Below are positions 51,475 to 59,928 of a DNA stretch of 64,000 nt, in pieces. The stretch comes from Candidatus Aminicenantota bacterium (GTDB lineage Bacteria; Acidobacteriota; Aminicenantia; Aminicenantales; Saccharicenantaceae), in the NCBI GenBank assembly GCA_014360015.1, contig JACIYJ010000005.1, positions 124,001-188,000 on the forward strand, read 5' to 3'. The position numbers and the translations under genes were made by a program. The notes under the pieces are model-generated. The model saw only the letters and a list, made by a program, of their open reading frames with translations, did not search any database and was not told where the DNA came from. The first letter of the stretch is position 1; every line of letters starts with the position of its first letter.

Positions 51475-52374
51475 TCAGACTCTGAGGAATCTGGAAACAG
51501 AAGTCACGCTACCTAAGGTTCCGATGACCGCTCCTCCGGTTATCAGCCAGGTCAATTGCTCTGTAGTCAGGGGACGCAGAGCAAGAAGTTCCTTAGCTGC
51601 TCCGAGAGAGCTACCCACGTAGATGGGAAAAATTTTTATTAGGAGAAAAAGAATGAAGATAGAAATTAGGCTGCCGAGCAGGCCCAGGACAAAGCCTTCG
51701 ATCAGAAATGGGATCCGGATAAAAGTATTGGTAGCTCCAACTAAACGCAGGATTTCGATTTCATTCTTTCGGGCAAAGACGTTCAACCTGACCACGTTGG
51801 AGATGATGAAGAAAGAAGCCATGATCAGGATTCCGCCCAAGAAAAAGCCGATGGCTTTGACTATCCGGCTGAGTGACTCCATTTTTTCTACCCATTCCTG
51901 GTTGAACTGGACATCGATCACACCTTTAAGGTGTCTGATGTTTTCTATAAAGCTGGTGATGGCCGTCAGACTCATGGTCTTCTTTTTCAGTCTGACTTCG
52001 TAAGAGGGCGGAAAGGGATTGGATTGGAGATGATCCAGAATATCTTTTAACTCGGGGAAACTGGCAGTGAAGCGTTTGAGGGCTTCATCTGAGGACACAT
52101 AGGCTACCTGGTCCACCAGAGAAGAAGTCAGGATTTGAGATTTAATGAACTCCAGGTCTTCTGATTTCAGATTCTTGTCGAGAAAAAAAGATATGGCTAA
52201 ATTGTTGGATAGCTGTTCGCCAAGATAGGTTAGATTGTTAGACAGAGCCAGAAAAATTCCGATGATCAGAAAGGAAAAGCCGATGATTAGGACCGAGATA
52301 AAATTCCGACCGCGGAAGTTCCACAGATTATTACCGGCTGCTTTGAAGAGATAGCCCAGCTGCCTGAAAATCAC
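51475..52374 (-). CDS. ftsX: Cell-division permease subunit FtsX
   Basis: 299 residues, four membrane helices: one at 25-45 (ISVLIIGFSFLIIGIFLAL) followed by the large extracytoplasmic loop, and three in the C-terminal half (IGFFLGGILIMASFFIISNVV, FLIEGFVLGLLGSLISIFILFLLI, WLITGGAVIGTLGSV). KNEIEILRLVGATNTFIRIPFLIEG is the FtsX signature. GTG start overlapping the ftsE stop by four bases. FtsEX controls peptidoglycan hydrolases at the septum. Confidence 0.96.
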   Translation of the reverse strand: MIFRQLGYLFKAAGNNLWNFRGRNFISVLIIGFSFLIIGIFLALSNNLTYLGEQLSNNLAISFFLDKNLKSEDLEFIKSQILTSSLVDQVAYVSSDEALKRFTASFPELKDILDHLQSNPFPPSYEVRLKKKTMSLTAITSFIENIRHLKGVIDVQFNQEWVEKMESLSRIVKAIGFFLGGILIMASFFIISNVVRLNVFARKNEIEILRLVGATNTFIRIPFLIEGFVLGLLGSLISIFILFLLIKIFPIYVGSSLGAAKELLALRPLTTEQLTWLITGGAVIGTLGSVTSVSRFLRV

Positions 52375-53039
52375 TGTTTGACTTCCTTTCCGATGATTTT
52401 ACCCTTCTGCAGGAAAAAGATTTTATCGCCGAAATGCCTGATGAGTTCCCGGTCGTGACTGCCGATGATGACTGTGGCTCCCTGTTTGTTAATCTCTTTA
52501 AAAATACTCATGATTTCAAAGGCCAGTTCCGGGTCAAGGTTACCTGTTGGTTCGTCGGCTAAAAGAATCTTGGGATTATTGACGATGGCCCTGGCAATAG
52601 CTACCCGCTGCTGTTCCCCATAGGATAACCTCTGAGGAAATTCCCACATTTTATGGTGCAAATTTACCTGACGCAGAGCATTGAACACTCGACGGCGGAT
52701 TTCTTTATAGGGTATGCCCAGAATCTTAAGGGGAATGGCCACATTGTCAAAAACCGATTGATGAAAGAGAAGTCTGAAATCCTGAAAGACAATGCCCATG
52801 GTCCGGCGCAGGCGGTAAATTTTATGGTCGGGAATTTTCAAGATGTTTACGCCATCGATAAGGATTTGGCCTTCGGTGGGGAGAATTTCTTTGAAGATGA
52901 TCTTGAGAAGGGTAGTCTTACCAGAACCGCTGGGACCGGTGATGAAGCAAAAGTCTCCGGAGTTTATTTCGATAGAGACATCGGAAAGAGCCCAGTGCGG
53001 CTTCTGGTACTGTTTCCAGATATGATAAAGCTCTATCAT
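52371..53039 (-). CDS. ftsE: Cell-division ATP-binding protein FtsE
   Basis: 222 residues from ATG 53039 (a TTG lies one codon before). ABC ATPase: Walker A GPSGSGKTTLLK, Q-loop VFQDFRLL, signature LSYGEQQRVAIARAI, Walker B ILLADEPTGNLDP, H-loop IIGSHDREL. The tight sequence ADEPTGNLDP is typical of FtsE/LolD-type ATPases. It pairs with ftsX, overlapping it, to couple ATP hydrolysis to cell-wall hydrolase activation during division. Confidence 0.97.
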   Translation of the reverse strand: MIELYHIWKQYQKPHWALSDVSIEINSGDFCFITGPSGSGKTTLLKIIFKEILPTEGQILIDGVNILKIPDHKIYRLRRTMGIVFQDFRLLFHQSVFDNVAIPLKILGIPYKEIRRRVFNALRQVNLHHKMWEFPQRLSYGEQQRVAIARAIVNNPKILLADEPTGNLDPELAFEIMSIFKEINKQGATVIIGSHDRELIRHFGDKIFFLQKGKIIGKEVKQ

Positions 53040-53059
53040 CAAATTTAATCAGAAGGTCA

Positions 53060-54511
53060 TTATTTACTCAATCTATCCAGAGCTTTTTTGAGCAGAGCCT
53101 GAGCTTTTTGGGGATTGGCTTTTCCCTGGCTGGCTTTCATCACCTGACCAAGAAGAAATCCCAGCACCTGAACCTTACCTTCAAGATATTGTTTGACCGG
53201 CCCCGGATTCTGGGCAAGGACTTCTTCAATCATTTGATTCAGAACCTGGTCATCGGCGATCGGCTTGAGTCCCTGTTCTTCAATTATCAGTTTAGCCGAT
53301 TTTCTGGAGGTCAGCATTTCTGGAAAAACCTTTTCTTTGGCTATGGTCATGGTGATGACCTGGTCTTCGACCAGTTTGATTAATTCGGCCAAAGATTCAG
53401 GTGAGATGGGGAATTGATTGATGGTCAGGTTGTTTTCTTTCAGATACTGCAGGACTTCTCGCATAATCCAGTTGCTGGCCTGTTTCGGGTTCTTGGAAGC
53501 TCGGGCTGTGGCTTCAAAATAATCAGCCAGCTGGCGGCTGGTAGTCAGGACTCGAGCATCATAGACAGGTAGATTGTATTCTCGAACAAATCTTTCGATT
53601 TTTTCTTGAGGCAACTCCGGCAACTCAGTTGCGATTTCTTTTATCCAGTCTTCTGAGACAACCAGTGGTGGTAGGTCTGGCTCGGGGAAGTAACGGTAGT
53701 CGTGAGCTTCTTCTTTACTCCGTTGGGGGACTGTTCGGTTTTCTGAAGAATCCCAGCCGCGGGTTTCTTGGATGATTTTTTCTCCTTTTTCCAGGAGTTC
53801 TATCTGACGGTTAGCTTCGTATTCGAGAGCTTTAGCCAGAAACCTGAAGGAGTTCAGGTTCTTAACCTCGGTTTTTGTTCCAAAATGGGCCGAGCCTACT
53901 GGTCGGACCGATAGATTGGCATCGCAGCGGAGGTTACCTTCTTCCATATTGCCATCACAAATTTCTAAATACTGAAGCAGTGTCCTCAAATTCTGAACAA
54001 ATTCCACGGCCTCTTCCGGCGACCGCAGGTCGGGGCGGCCCACAATCTCCAGCAGGGGCACTCCGCAGCGGTTGAAGTCAAGATAGGTTTTTTCGGCTGA
54101 ATCCGGCATTCCGTCGTGAATGGATTTTCCGGCATCTTCTTCCAGGTTGATTCTTTCGATACCGACAGCTTTTTTCTGTCCGTTGACTTCTATGACCAGC
54201 TGACCGTCTTCAGCGATGGGTAGGTGGTACTGGGTAATCTGATAACCTTTGGGCAGGTCTGGATAGAAATAATTCTTTCGGCTGAAAAGTGACTTCAGGT
54301 TAATCTTAGCTTTTAAGGCTAAAGCCAGCTTGATGGCCATTTTGACCGCTTCTTTATTAATCACTGGAAGGCTGCCAGGAAGACCGAGGCAAACCGGACA
54401 GGTCAGGGTGTTGGGTTTCTGTCCGAATTCTGTACTGCAGCGGCAGAAAAGTTTGGTTCTGGTGAGAAGCTGAGCATGAATTTCTAAGCCGATAACAGTT
54501 TCGTATTTCAT
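53060..54511 (-). CDS. gatB: Aspartyl/glutamyl-tRNA amidotransferase subunit B
   Basis: 483 residues. N-terminal catalytic cradle with YETVIGLEIHAQLLT, CRCSTEFGQKPNTLTCPVCLGLPGSLPV (zinc-binding cysteines), YFYPDLPKGYQITQ, INLEEDAGKSIHD, DFNRCGVPLLEIV; C-terminal YqeY-like helical domain from about 330 (YFEATARASKNPKQASNWIMREVL). It works with GatA and GatC to amidate misacylated Glu-tRNA(Gln) or Asp-tRNA(Asn). gatA and gatC are elsewhere. No good ribosome binding site before the ATG. Confidence 0.97.
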   Translation of the reverse strand: MKYETVIGLEIHAQLLTRTKLFCRCSTEFGQKPNTLTCPVCLGLPGSLPVINKEAVKMAIKLALALKAKINLKSLFSRKNYFYPDLPKGYQITQYHLPIAEDGQLVIEVNGQKKAVGIERINLEEDAGKSIHDGMPDSAEKTYLDFNRCGVPLLEIVGRPDLRSPEEAVEFVQNLRTLLQYLEICDGNMEEGNLRCDANLSVRPVGSAHFGTKTEVKNLNSFRFLAKALEYEANRQIELLEKGEKIIQETRGWDSSENRTVPQRSKEEAHDYRYFPEPDLPPLVVSEDWIKEIATELPELPQEKIERFVREYNLPVYDARVLTTSRQLADYFEATARASKNPKQASNWIMREVLQYLKENNLTINQFPISPESLAELIKLVEDQVITMTIAKEKVFPEMLTSRKSAKLIIEEQGLKPIADDQVLNQMIEEVLAQNPGPVKQYLEGKVQVLGFLLGQVMKASQGKANPQKAQALLKKALDRLSK

Positions 54512-54639
54512 GATTACTTGATTAAATTTAGATGATTATAACACAAATTTTTTTTCAGGTTCAAAAATTTATTATTTTTAAGGAACGATTATCAGTGATT
54601 TTAAAGGATTCTAATCGCTGAATCGTCAGGAATACTGGG

Positions 54640-54819
54640 TTATTTAGCAAAAAGATACATGAACCAGCCAAAGGCGATAGAAGCCAGAATCATTATCAGG
54701 AAAAGAGTCACTCCGTATTTTACTCGAGATTTAAAATCCGGCCGCCGGATTAAAGCCAGAACTACAGACACCAGTAAAGCATAAATGATCATGGTAAAAA
54801 GATGGCTTTCTAAAATCAT
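54640..54819 (-). CDS. 59-residue membrane protein, coupled to the DUF6677 gene
   Basis: Its ATG (54819) overlaps the stop of the gene upstream by four bases (ATGA), indicating translational coupling. Two membrane helices: LFTMIIYALLVSVVLALI and GVTLFLIMILASIAFGWFMYLF, joined by a basic loop RRPDFKSRVKY, so the loop probably faces the cytoplasm. No family recognised. Likely a partner of the neighbouring membrane protein. Confidence 0.65.
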   Translation of the reverse strand: MILESHLFTMIIYALLVSVVLALIRRPDFKSRVKYGVTLFLIMILASIAFGWFMYLFAK

Positions 54820-55184
54820 GACTTCTTCCCCCTGGCGATATCCCAGGCATCGAGGGCGATGAGATAATTAAGTAACCCGGCTCCGGCTAAATAAGCGGTA
54901 CCAAATTCGAACGAAACTCTTTCCATTTCCCCTAAGCCTATCGGTAAAAATCTAGAGAGAATGTAGAGAAGTCCATTTCCCAGGTCAGAGAGAAAAGCCA
55001 GGAGGGTCAGGGGATTTTCTGCTTGCAAGGGATAAATCTTACCACCCATGGCCAGGCCCAACAATGACATTAACCCGATGGCCAAAAAGAAGACTAAGCC
55101 CCGCCAGTATTTACGGAGATAAACATGACCGAGGCCGGGAATTATCCAGCCGAGAATACCTGCAGTAAAAGCTTTCTTTTTCAT
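54816..55184 (-). CDS. DUF6677-type small membrane protein
   Basis: 122 residues beginning KKKAFTAGILGWIIPGLGHVYLRKYWRGLVFFLAIGLMSLLGLAMG, a pattern close to TM2-like proteins (GLGHxYLxKxxRG) and assigned by me to DUF6677. Four hydrophobic segments: residues 6-20, 28-48, 70-80 and 95-112. Function unknown. It forms a two-gene unit with the 59-residue gene that overlaps its stop. Confidence 0.82.
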   Translation of the reverse strand: MKKKAFTAGILGWIIPGLGHVYLRKYWRGLVFFLAIGLMSLLGLAMGGKIYPLQAENPLTLLAFLSDLGNGLLYILSRFLPIGLGEMERVSFEFGTAYLAGAGLLNYLIALDAWDIARGKKS

Positions 55185-55244
55185 GAGAATTAATGTTAAT
55201 CGAAACGCTCGATTAAATCAAGTTGAGTTATGAGGATAGTCATC

Positions 55245-55273
55245 TTGGATATTTTCTCTGACCAGAGTAAAAT
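55245..55273 (+). promoter_or_regulatory. Promoter of mutM, placing transcription at or next to the ATG
   Basis: TTGGAT (55245-55250), exactly 17 bases, TAAAAT (55268-55273). Only six bases separate the -10 box from the ATG at 55280, so transcription should begin at about the A of ATG. Confidence 0.55.
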
Positions 55274-55279
55274 CTATCT

Positions 55280-56107
55280 ATGCCAGAACTGCCGGAAGCT
55301 GAAACCATTGTCAGGGGTTTAAGACCTGAACTCACCGGCAAAAGAGTTAAAGACTTTGTTTTTCTCTCGCCCCATCTCTGGAGAAAACAACCGGCTTCAG
55401 CTTTGAGGCCTGATTCTTATCGGGGAAAAAGGATCGAAGATATCTGGCGTCGCGGGAAATTGATTGTCTTCAGTTTCAACGGTCAGGAAGGACTACTCAT
55501 CCATCTCAAAATGACCGGACAGCTCTACCTAACTGACCCTAATCAGCCAGTTGATAAGCACACCCATGCTCTGATGACTTTTTCGGGTCTGGGAAAAGAA
55601 TTGCGCTTCCGCGACATCAGGAAATTTGGGTTCTTAAATTGCCTGAAGATGGCTGAAATCAAGGAAAAAGTCTCTGCAGAGCTCGGACCGGAGCCGCTGG
55701 GAATTAAATCCGATGAATTTTACGGTTTGCTTAAACAATACGGGAAAAAAAGAATCAAAGGCTGGTTGCTTGACCAGAAGATAATTGCGGGCATTGGCAA
55801 TATTTATTCAGATGAGATGCTTTTCCGAGCCGGCATTAATCCAGAGAGACCGGCTGGCAGCCTTTCTCCTGAGGAAGCCAGAAAGCTTTATCGGGCGATG
55901 AGGGCTGTGTTGAAGAAAGCAATAGAGCTTAAGGGTTCTTCAGTCAGTGATTATATCGATTCGTCTGGAAAAAAGGGCGAATTTCAGAAGTGGCATCGGG
56001 TTTACGGGAAAGAAGGCCAGCTCTGCCCGCGCTGCCAGACCACCGGTATCAAAAGGAAAAAAATCAACGGCCGGAGTTCTTTTTTCTGTCCGGTCTGTCA
56101 GTCTTGA
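55280..56107 (+). CDS. mutM: Formamidopyrimidine-DNA glycosylase
   Basis: 275 residues starting MPELPEAETIVRGL: after removal of Met the Pro is the catalytic nucleophile and Glu2 follows. Lys in HLKMTGQ, helix-two-turn-helix with GIGNIYSDEMLF, and a C-terminal zinc finger CPRCQTTGIKRKKINGRSSFFCPVC. It excises oxidised purines such as 8-oxoguanine and nicks the strand. There is no ribosome binding site before the ATG, which fits the leaderless promoter geometry. It is followed by tRNA-Arg. Confidence 0.97.
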   Translation: MPELPEAETIVRGLRPELTGKRVKDFVFLSPHLWRKQPASALRPDSYRGKRIEDIWRRGKLIVFSFNGQEGLLIHLKMTGQLYLTDPNQPVDKHTHALMTFSGLGKELRFRDIRKFGFLNCLKMAEIKEKVSAELGPEPLGIKSDEFYGLLKQYGKKRIKGWLLDQKIIAGIGNIYSDEMLFRAGINPERPAGSLSPEEARKLYRAMRAVLKKAIELKGSSVSDYIDSSGKKGEFQKWHRVYGKEGQLCPRCQTTGIKRKKINGRSSFFCPVCQS

Positions 56108-56137
56108 TGCTGACTCAAGATTGACTCCCCAGACTGA

Positions 56138-56166
56138 TTGAAAAAAAGACTCGGTTAGGTTATATT
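56138..56166 (+). promoter_or_regulatory. Sigma-70 promoter of tRNA-Arg
   Basis: TTGAAA (56138-56143), 17 bases, TATATT (56161-56166), 18 bases before the tRNA 5' end. Confidence 0.6.
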
Positions 56167-56184
56167 TACATCTTCAAGATGGCA

Positions 56185-56262
56185 GCCCCTGTAGCTCAGT
56201 ATGGATAGAGCAAGGGATTCCTAATCCCTGTGTCGCCAGTTCGAGTCTGGCCAGGGGCACCA
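56185..56262 (+). tRNA. tRNA-Arg (CCT)
   Basis: Cloverleaf of 78 bases: acceptor GCCCCTG/CAGGGGC, D stem GCTC/GAGC, anticodon stem AGGGA/TCCCT with loop TTCCTAA (anticodon CCT), T arm GCCAG-TTCGAGT-CTGGC, discriminator A and encoded CCA. It reads AGG. Confidence 0.97.
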
Positions 56263-56378
56263 GCTGATTATTTAGAGGGGGAAAGGTTTCATCTTGGAAT
56301 TCATCTTAAAAGATGATAAATTTAATCTAAAAATATTTTATCAGTAAATATCACAAATTTTTATGAAAGGAATGGGTA

Positions 56379-57686
56379 ATGAACAGGGTAATCCTCTTAG
56401 ATTTTGAAGAAAAGGACAAAGAATATTTCGAAAAAGAAAAAATTGATACTTTTCTGATTCATACTGCTGAATTTAAAAACCTGCCGTCCATTCTGCCTGA
56501 GGCTAAAACTATATTCTACCAGATGAACTGGCCGGTGGAAGAAGAGGCGGTGCCGACTGATCTTTCAGAAAAAATCCGTGATATGGTTAAAAATGGAACC
56601 AGGGTGGTTTGCTTTATCGGCAAAGGACGTCTTTACCAGCTAACCAGTGTCATTGGCGCTTTTCCTGATATCCATCTTCAGGAATCGGCTCCGGGTGATA
56701 CGCTCATCGTCAACCCCGAAATGCCGTTTAATCTTCTGTTTGATAAGTATTTTGAGAATATCGCTCATATGTACAAGCTTTTGCCGACTTCTTTTGGTCC
56801 AGAAGTCTGGGAAATCCCATCAGCTCTTGATGAGACCTGGAAAATCATAGCCAAAAGTTCAGATGGCTATCCTGTCTCCTTGATGATAAAGAAGGGCAAA
56901 GGCTTTTTCTGGCTTCTACCCTGGTTTGGCCAGAACAACATTCAGGTTGCTGATTTTATCCTGAAGGATCTGTTTCCGCTGATGGAGTTAAAAGGCAAAG
57001 AAGTGGATCAGGTTGATTGGCTCGATAAGGAAGAATACCTGTTTCCCGAAATCAAACAGCTTTACCTGAAAAAGGAAGAAGAGAAGAAAAAATTTGAAGA
57101 GAAAATCAGAGAGATAGACGAACAGATAAAAATCCTGAGAGCCACCGAACAGGAAGCTTTCAATCGCCTGCTCAAGGCTGAGGGTAAGGAACTTAAGACA
57201 GCGGTGGTCAATGCCTTTAAGTATCTGGGCTGGGGCAAGGTGATTGACGTGGACGAATATTGGAAGAATGTCATCCGGGACAAGGAAGAGGATATCTGGC
57301 TGATAGAAACGACTGACCAGCCGACTGAAGTCAGCCTACGTAAAGACTTTCTGATTCTGGTCGTGGTCAGAAGCAGCAAGAACTGGGCGACCGATGATGA
57401 TTGTATTATGTTGCAGAGGTTCAAGGGGCGCCGGATGCAAGAATTTGATAATACCAAGATGAAAGCCCTTCTGGTGGGCAATTATTTTAACCTGCAAGAA
57501 GCTAAGTTGAGAAACAACCCATTTTCCCAGTTTCAGATTGAGGAAGCTGAAAAGGATGGCAATGCTCTGCTTACTACCTATGAATTGTTCAAGGCGATTA
57601 AAGCAGAAAAAGAGGGGCTGATTACTAAAGAGGAAATCAGAAGGCAGATCAAGGAAAAAGTTGGTTTGTTGCAGTTTACCTATTGA
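56379..57686 (+). CDS. Unrecognised protein with amidotransferase-like N-terminus, coiled coil and degenerate nuclease-like C-terminus
   Basis: 435 residues, ATG preceded by AAAGGAATGGG. Residues 1-200 alternate strands and helices (VILLDFEEKDKEYF, KTIFYQMNWPVEEE, GTRVVCFIGKGR, GFFWLLPWFGQN), resembling a class I glutamine-amidotransferase-like (ThuA-type) fold without a clear catalytic triad. Residues 225-265 are a charged coiled coil. From about 265 the pattern VVNAFKYLGWGKVIDVDEYW, EDIWLIE, FLILVVVRSS, MLQRFKGRRM, ALLVGNYFNLQEAKLRNNPF, ALLTTYELFKAI matches the layout of restriction-endonuclease-like proteins, but the usual E-x-K is replaced by VVR, so it is probably not a nuclease. Downstream of tRNA-Arg. 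Function unknown. Confidence 0.7.
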   Translation: MNRVILLDFEEKDKEYFEKEKIDTFLIHTAEFKNLPSILPEAKTIFYQMNWPVEEEAVPTDLSEKIRDMVKNGTRVVCFIGKGRLYQLTSVIGAFPDIHLQESAPGDTLIVNPEMPFNLLFDKYFENIAHMYKLLPTSFGPEVWEIPSALDETWKIIAKSSDGYPVSLMIKKGKGFFWLLPWFGQNNIQVADFILKDLFPLMELKGKEVDQVDWLDKEEYLFPEIKQLYLKKEEEKKKFEEKIREIDEQIKILRATEQEAFNRLLKAEGKELKTAVVNAFKYLGWGKVIDVDEYWKNVIRDKEEDIWLIETTDQPTEVSLRKDFLILVVVRSSKNWATDDDCIMLQRFKGRRMQEFDNTKMKALLVGNYFNLQEAKLRNNPFSQFQIEEAEKDGNALLTTYELFKAIKAEKEGLITKEEIRRQIKEKVGLLQFTY

Positions 57687-57782
57687 TTTTTCCTCACCTT
57701 TAAATTAACTACTCCCATCTTCAAGCTTATCACTTGGATTTTTCTTTGGATTGTGCTAAAAAGAACTCTTTAAGGAGCAAAA

Positions 57783-58439
57783 ATGAAAAGGACTGAAAGA
57801 AAACAGCTTAAAGAAAATGAACTGGCGACCGGATTGAACCGGTTTCTCAGGTGGGTTAAAAAACACGAGAAAAAATTTATGGCCATAGCCCTGGGCCTGG
57901 TGGCTTTGCTGGTGATTATCGTGGCGGTAAAATTGCTGCACAATTACCAGAAAAGCCGGGAAGCTTCTTATCTGAGCGAAGTTCTGGCTCTAAGGGCTGA
58001 GCTGGAACAGAAGCCTGAGAATTTAGCCAGACTGGAAAAGATGGCCGAAAAAACCAGATACGGCCGGCTCGCCAGCTTGACTCTGGCTTCTTATTATCTG
58101 GAAAAGAATGACCTGGATAAAGCTGAAAAAATACTGTCCAGAGTAAAAGACAAAGGCAAAGATCTGATTCATTATCAGATTCTTGACCTTTACGCTCAGG
58201 TGCTGGTGAAAAAAGGCAATTATGACCAGGCCATTGAGATTTACCGGCAAATGGAGAAGGAAAAACCAAAACTTTATCCTCTGGATGTTGTTCTTTTCCA
58301 CCTGGCTGAGACCTATGAAAAGAAGGGTGATAATCAGCAAGCTTTGAATATTTATAAGGACCTCCAGGCAAAATTTCAGAATACTTATTATGGTTATCAA
58401 GCAGCCTTTAAAGCCATGAGACTTGAAGGCATCAGGTGA
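57783..58439 (+). CDS. Membrane-anchored TPR protein (YfgM-like)
   Basis: 218 residues: basic N-terminus, one membrane helix at about 33-52 (FMAIALGLVALLVIIVAVKLL), and periplasmic TPR repeats (YLSEVLALRAEL, GRLASLTLASYYLEKNDLDKAEKIL, ILDLYAQVLVKKGNYDQAIEIYRQM, VLFHLAETYEKKGDNQQALNIYKDL). This is the arrangement of YfgM, a SecYEG-associated chaperone partner; assignment is by architecture. AAGGAG lies five bases before the ATG. Confidence 0.87.
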   Translation: MKRTERKQLKENELATGLNRFLRWVKKHEKKFMAIALGLVALLVIIVAVKLLHNYQKSREASYLSEVLALRAELEQKPENLARLEKMAEKTRYGRLASLTLASYYLEKNDLDKAEKILSRVKDKGKDLIHYQILDLYAQVLVKKGNYDQAIEIYRQMEKEKPKLYPLDVVLFHLAETYEKKGDNQQALNIYKDLQAKFQNTYYGYQAAFKAMRLEGIR

Positions 58440-58509
58440 AAAAGTTGGGCCAGACTTGTATATCTTACGCGGTGGAATATAATAGAATCTAAATAAAAAG
58501 GAGGAAAAG

Positions 58510-58758
58510 ATGGCTTATAAGATTACTGAAGATTGCATTAACTGTGGTGCCTGTGAACCCGAATGTCCCAATCAGGCAATTTCTCCTGGCGACGAAAGAT
58601 ATGAGATCGACCCAGAAAAATGTACAGAGTGTGTCGGCTATTTTGACCAACCTCAGTGTGCTTCTGTCTGCCCGACCGGAGCCTGCGTTCCCGATCCTGA
58701 TAGAAAAGAGAGCAGAGAAGAGCTGGAAGCTAAATTCAGAAGGCTTAAGGGTAATTAA
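58510..58758 (+). CDS. YfhL-type 2[4Fe-4S] ferredoxin
   Basis: 82 residues. Cluster I ligands Cys9, Cys12, Cys15 and Cys19; cluster II Cys38, Cys41, Cys50 and Cys54 with eight residues between the second and third ([17 protein letters not shown]), the insertion that marks the YfhL group. Ends in a charged helix ([14 protein letters not shown]). A low-potential electron carrier in the cytoplasm. AAGGAGG precedes the ATG; a strong terminator begins 16 bases after the stop. Confidence 0.95.
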   Translation: MAYKITEDCINCGACEPECPNQAISPGDERYEIDPEKCTECVGYFDQPQCASVCPTGACVPDPDRKESREELEAKFRRLKGN

Positions 58759-58773
58759 TCAACAGGAATCATC

Positions 58774-58808
58774 AGCAGGAGAGCCATTGGCTCTCCTGCT
58801 TTTTGTTT
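58774..58808 (+). terminator. Terminator after the ferredoxin gene
   Basis: Perfect 12-pair stem AGCAGGAGAGCC (58774-58785) and GGCTCTCCTGCT (58789-58800), loop ATT, then TTTTGTTTT. It ends only about ten bases before the ATG of the next gene. Confidence 0.88.
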
Positions 58809-58818
58809 TAAGTTAGCT

Positions 58819-59727
58819 ATGAATCCTGGCAAGAGGTGGGTTAATATTATTCTTTTTATTCTTACGGTTATCTCCACCTATTTTGTCGGTTTCTTGTGGG
58901 GAATTAACTATATTTTTGCCGATCAAAACCTTCAGGAATTCCCTGGCCTGATGAATTTCAGCCTCTTTTTTGATCCGGCTCTAATCAGGCTAAGCTTGAT
59001 ATATTCTCTGTCTCTTCTAGGAATTCTTCTCGGGCATGAGCTCGGTCATTATTTGAGCTGTCGGAAATACGGCATTCAAGCTACGTTACCTTATTTTATA
59101 CCTGCGCCTACCCTGATAGGGACCCTTGGAGCGTTTATTCGAATTAGATCTCCATTTACTAAAAGGGAAGAACTGTTTGATGTTGGGGCTAATGGTCCTC
59201 TGGTTGGTTTTTTCCTTTCGGTTCCAGCTCTTTTCATCGGTTTGATGTTTTCCAAGCTGGTGCCAGCTTTACCTCGAGATAGTTCTATTTTGTTTGGAGA
59301 GCCTCTTCTGCTCAAAGTTTTTGTCAGGATAATCTTTGGGAAAGTGGCTGAGAATCAGGATCTGATTTTACATCCTCTGGCTGTGGCTGGCTGGGTAGGC
59401 TTGCTGGTGACTTCCTTTAATCTTTTTCCGGTTGGCCAGCTCGATGGAGGCCACATTCTCTATGCGGTCTTTGGAGAAAAAACCAGAAGGGTATCCCTAA
59501 AAATAGTTGTTCTTCTGGTTATTCTCGGTATTTTTTACTGGGCTGGATGGTTAATCTGGGCTCTGTTAATTTATCTTCTGGGGCTGAAACATCCGGCTAT
59601 TCTTTGGGAGCCACAGAAATTATCCTGGAAAAGAAAATTGGTTGGGATTATGATTGTCTTGATTTTTATTTTTTCATTCATTCCAGCTCCGGTAACCGGA
59701 AACAGTCTTTTAGATTTTTTTAAATAG
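58819..59727 (+). CDS. M50-family intramembrane (site-2-type) metalloprotease
   Basis: 302 residues, about six or seven membrane helices. Zinc site His73-Glu74-x-x-His77 in LLGHELGHYLS and the third ligand Asp in FPVGQLDGGHIL (the NPDG-like motif, here with Gln-Leu-Asp-Gly). GLGAFIRIRSPF-type loop (TLGAFIRIRSPFTKREELFDVGANGPL) is characteristic. It would cleave transmembrane substrates within the inner membrane. There is no ribosome binding site, and the ATG lies at the end of a terminator in frame with the ferredoxin stop; no upstream start codon exists in that frame. Confidence 0.93.
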   Translation: MNPGKRWVNIILFILTVISTYFVGFLWGINYIFADQNLQEFPGLMNFSLFFDPALIRLSLIYSLSLLGILLGHELGHYLSCRKYGIQATLPYFIPAPTLIGTLGAFIRIRSPFTKREELFDVGANGPLVGFFLSVPALFIGLMFSKLVPALPRDSSILFGEPLLLKVFVRIIFGKVAENQDLILHPLAVAGWVGLLVTSFNLFPVGQLDGGHILYAVFGEKTRRVSLKIVVLLVILGIFYWAGWLIWALLIYLLGLKHPAILWEPQKLSWKRKLVGIMIVLIFIFSFIPAPVTGNSLLDFFK

Positions 59728-59928
59728 TCTGGTATTTAATACATCAAAAATTTCCGTACTGAAAAGTGGATATTCACAATTTTTGTGGAAAAGCCTGTGA
59801 AAAAATCAGTGGAAGAGAAGGTCAAGTGTATTGAAATTCATAAAGATACAACAACCTGCACAAAATGTCGTCAGCAGATTTTTTTCAACAGTTTTACTTG
59901 CCAAAACAATAGAATAAGGGATAATTTT

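Noticed and set aside
59785-59928. GTG start giving a 48-residue extension of the zinc-ribbon membrane protein
   Set aside because: No ribosome binding site, and the added segment does not continue the architecture; ATG 59929 has AAGG upstream.
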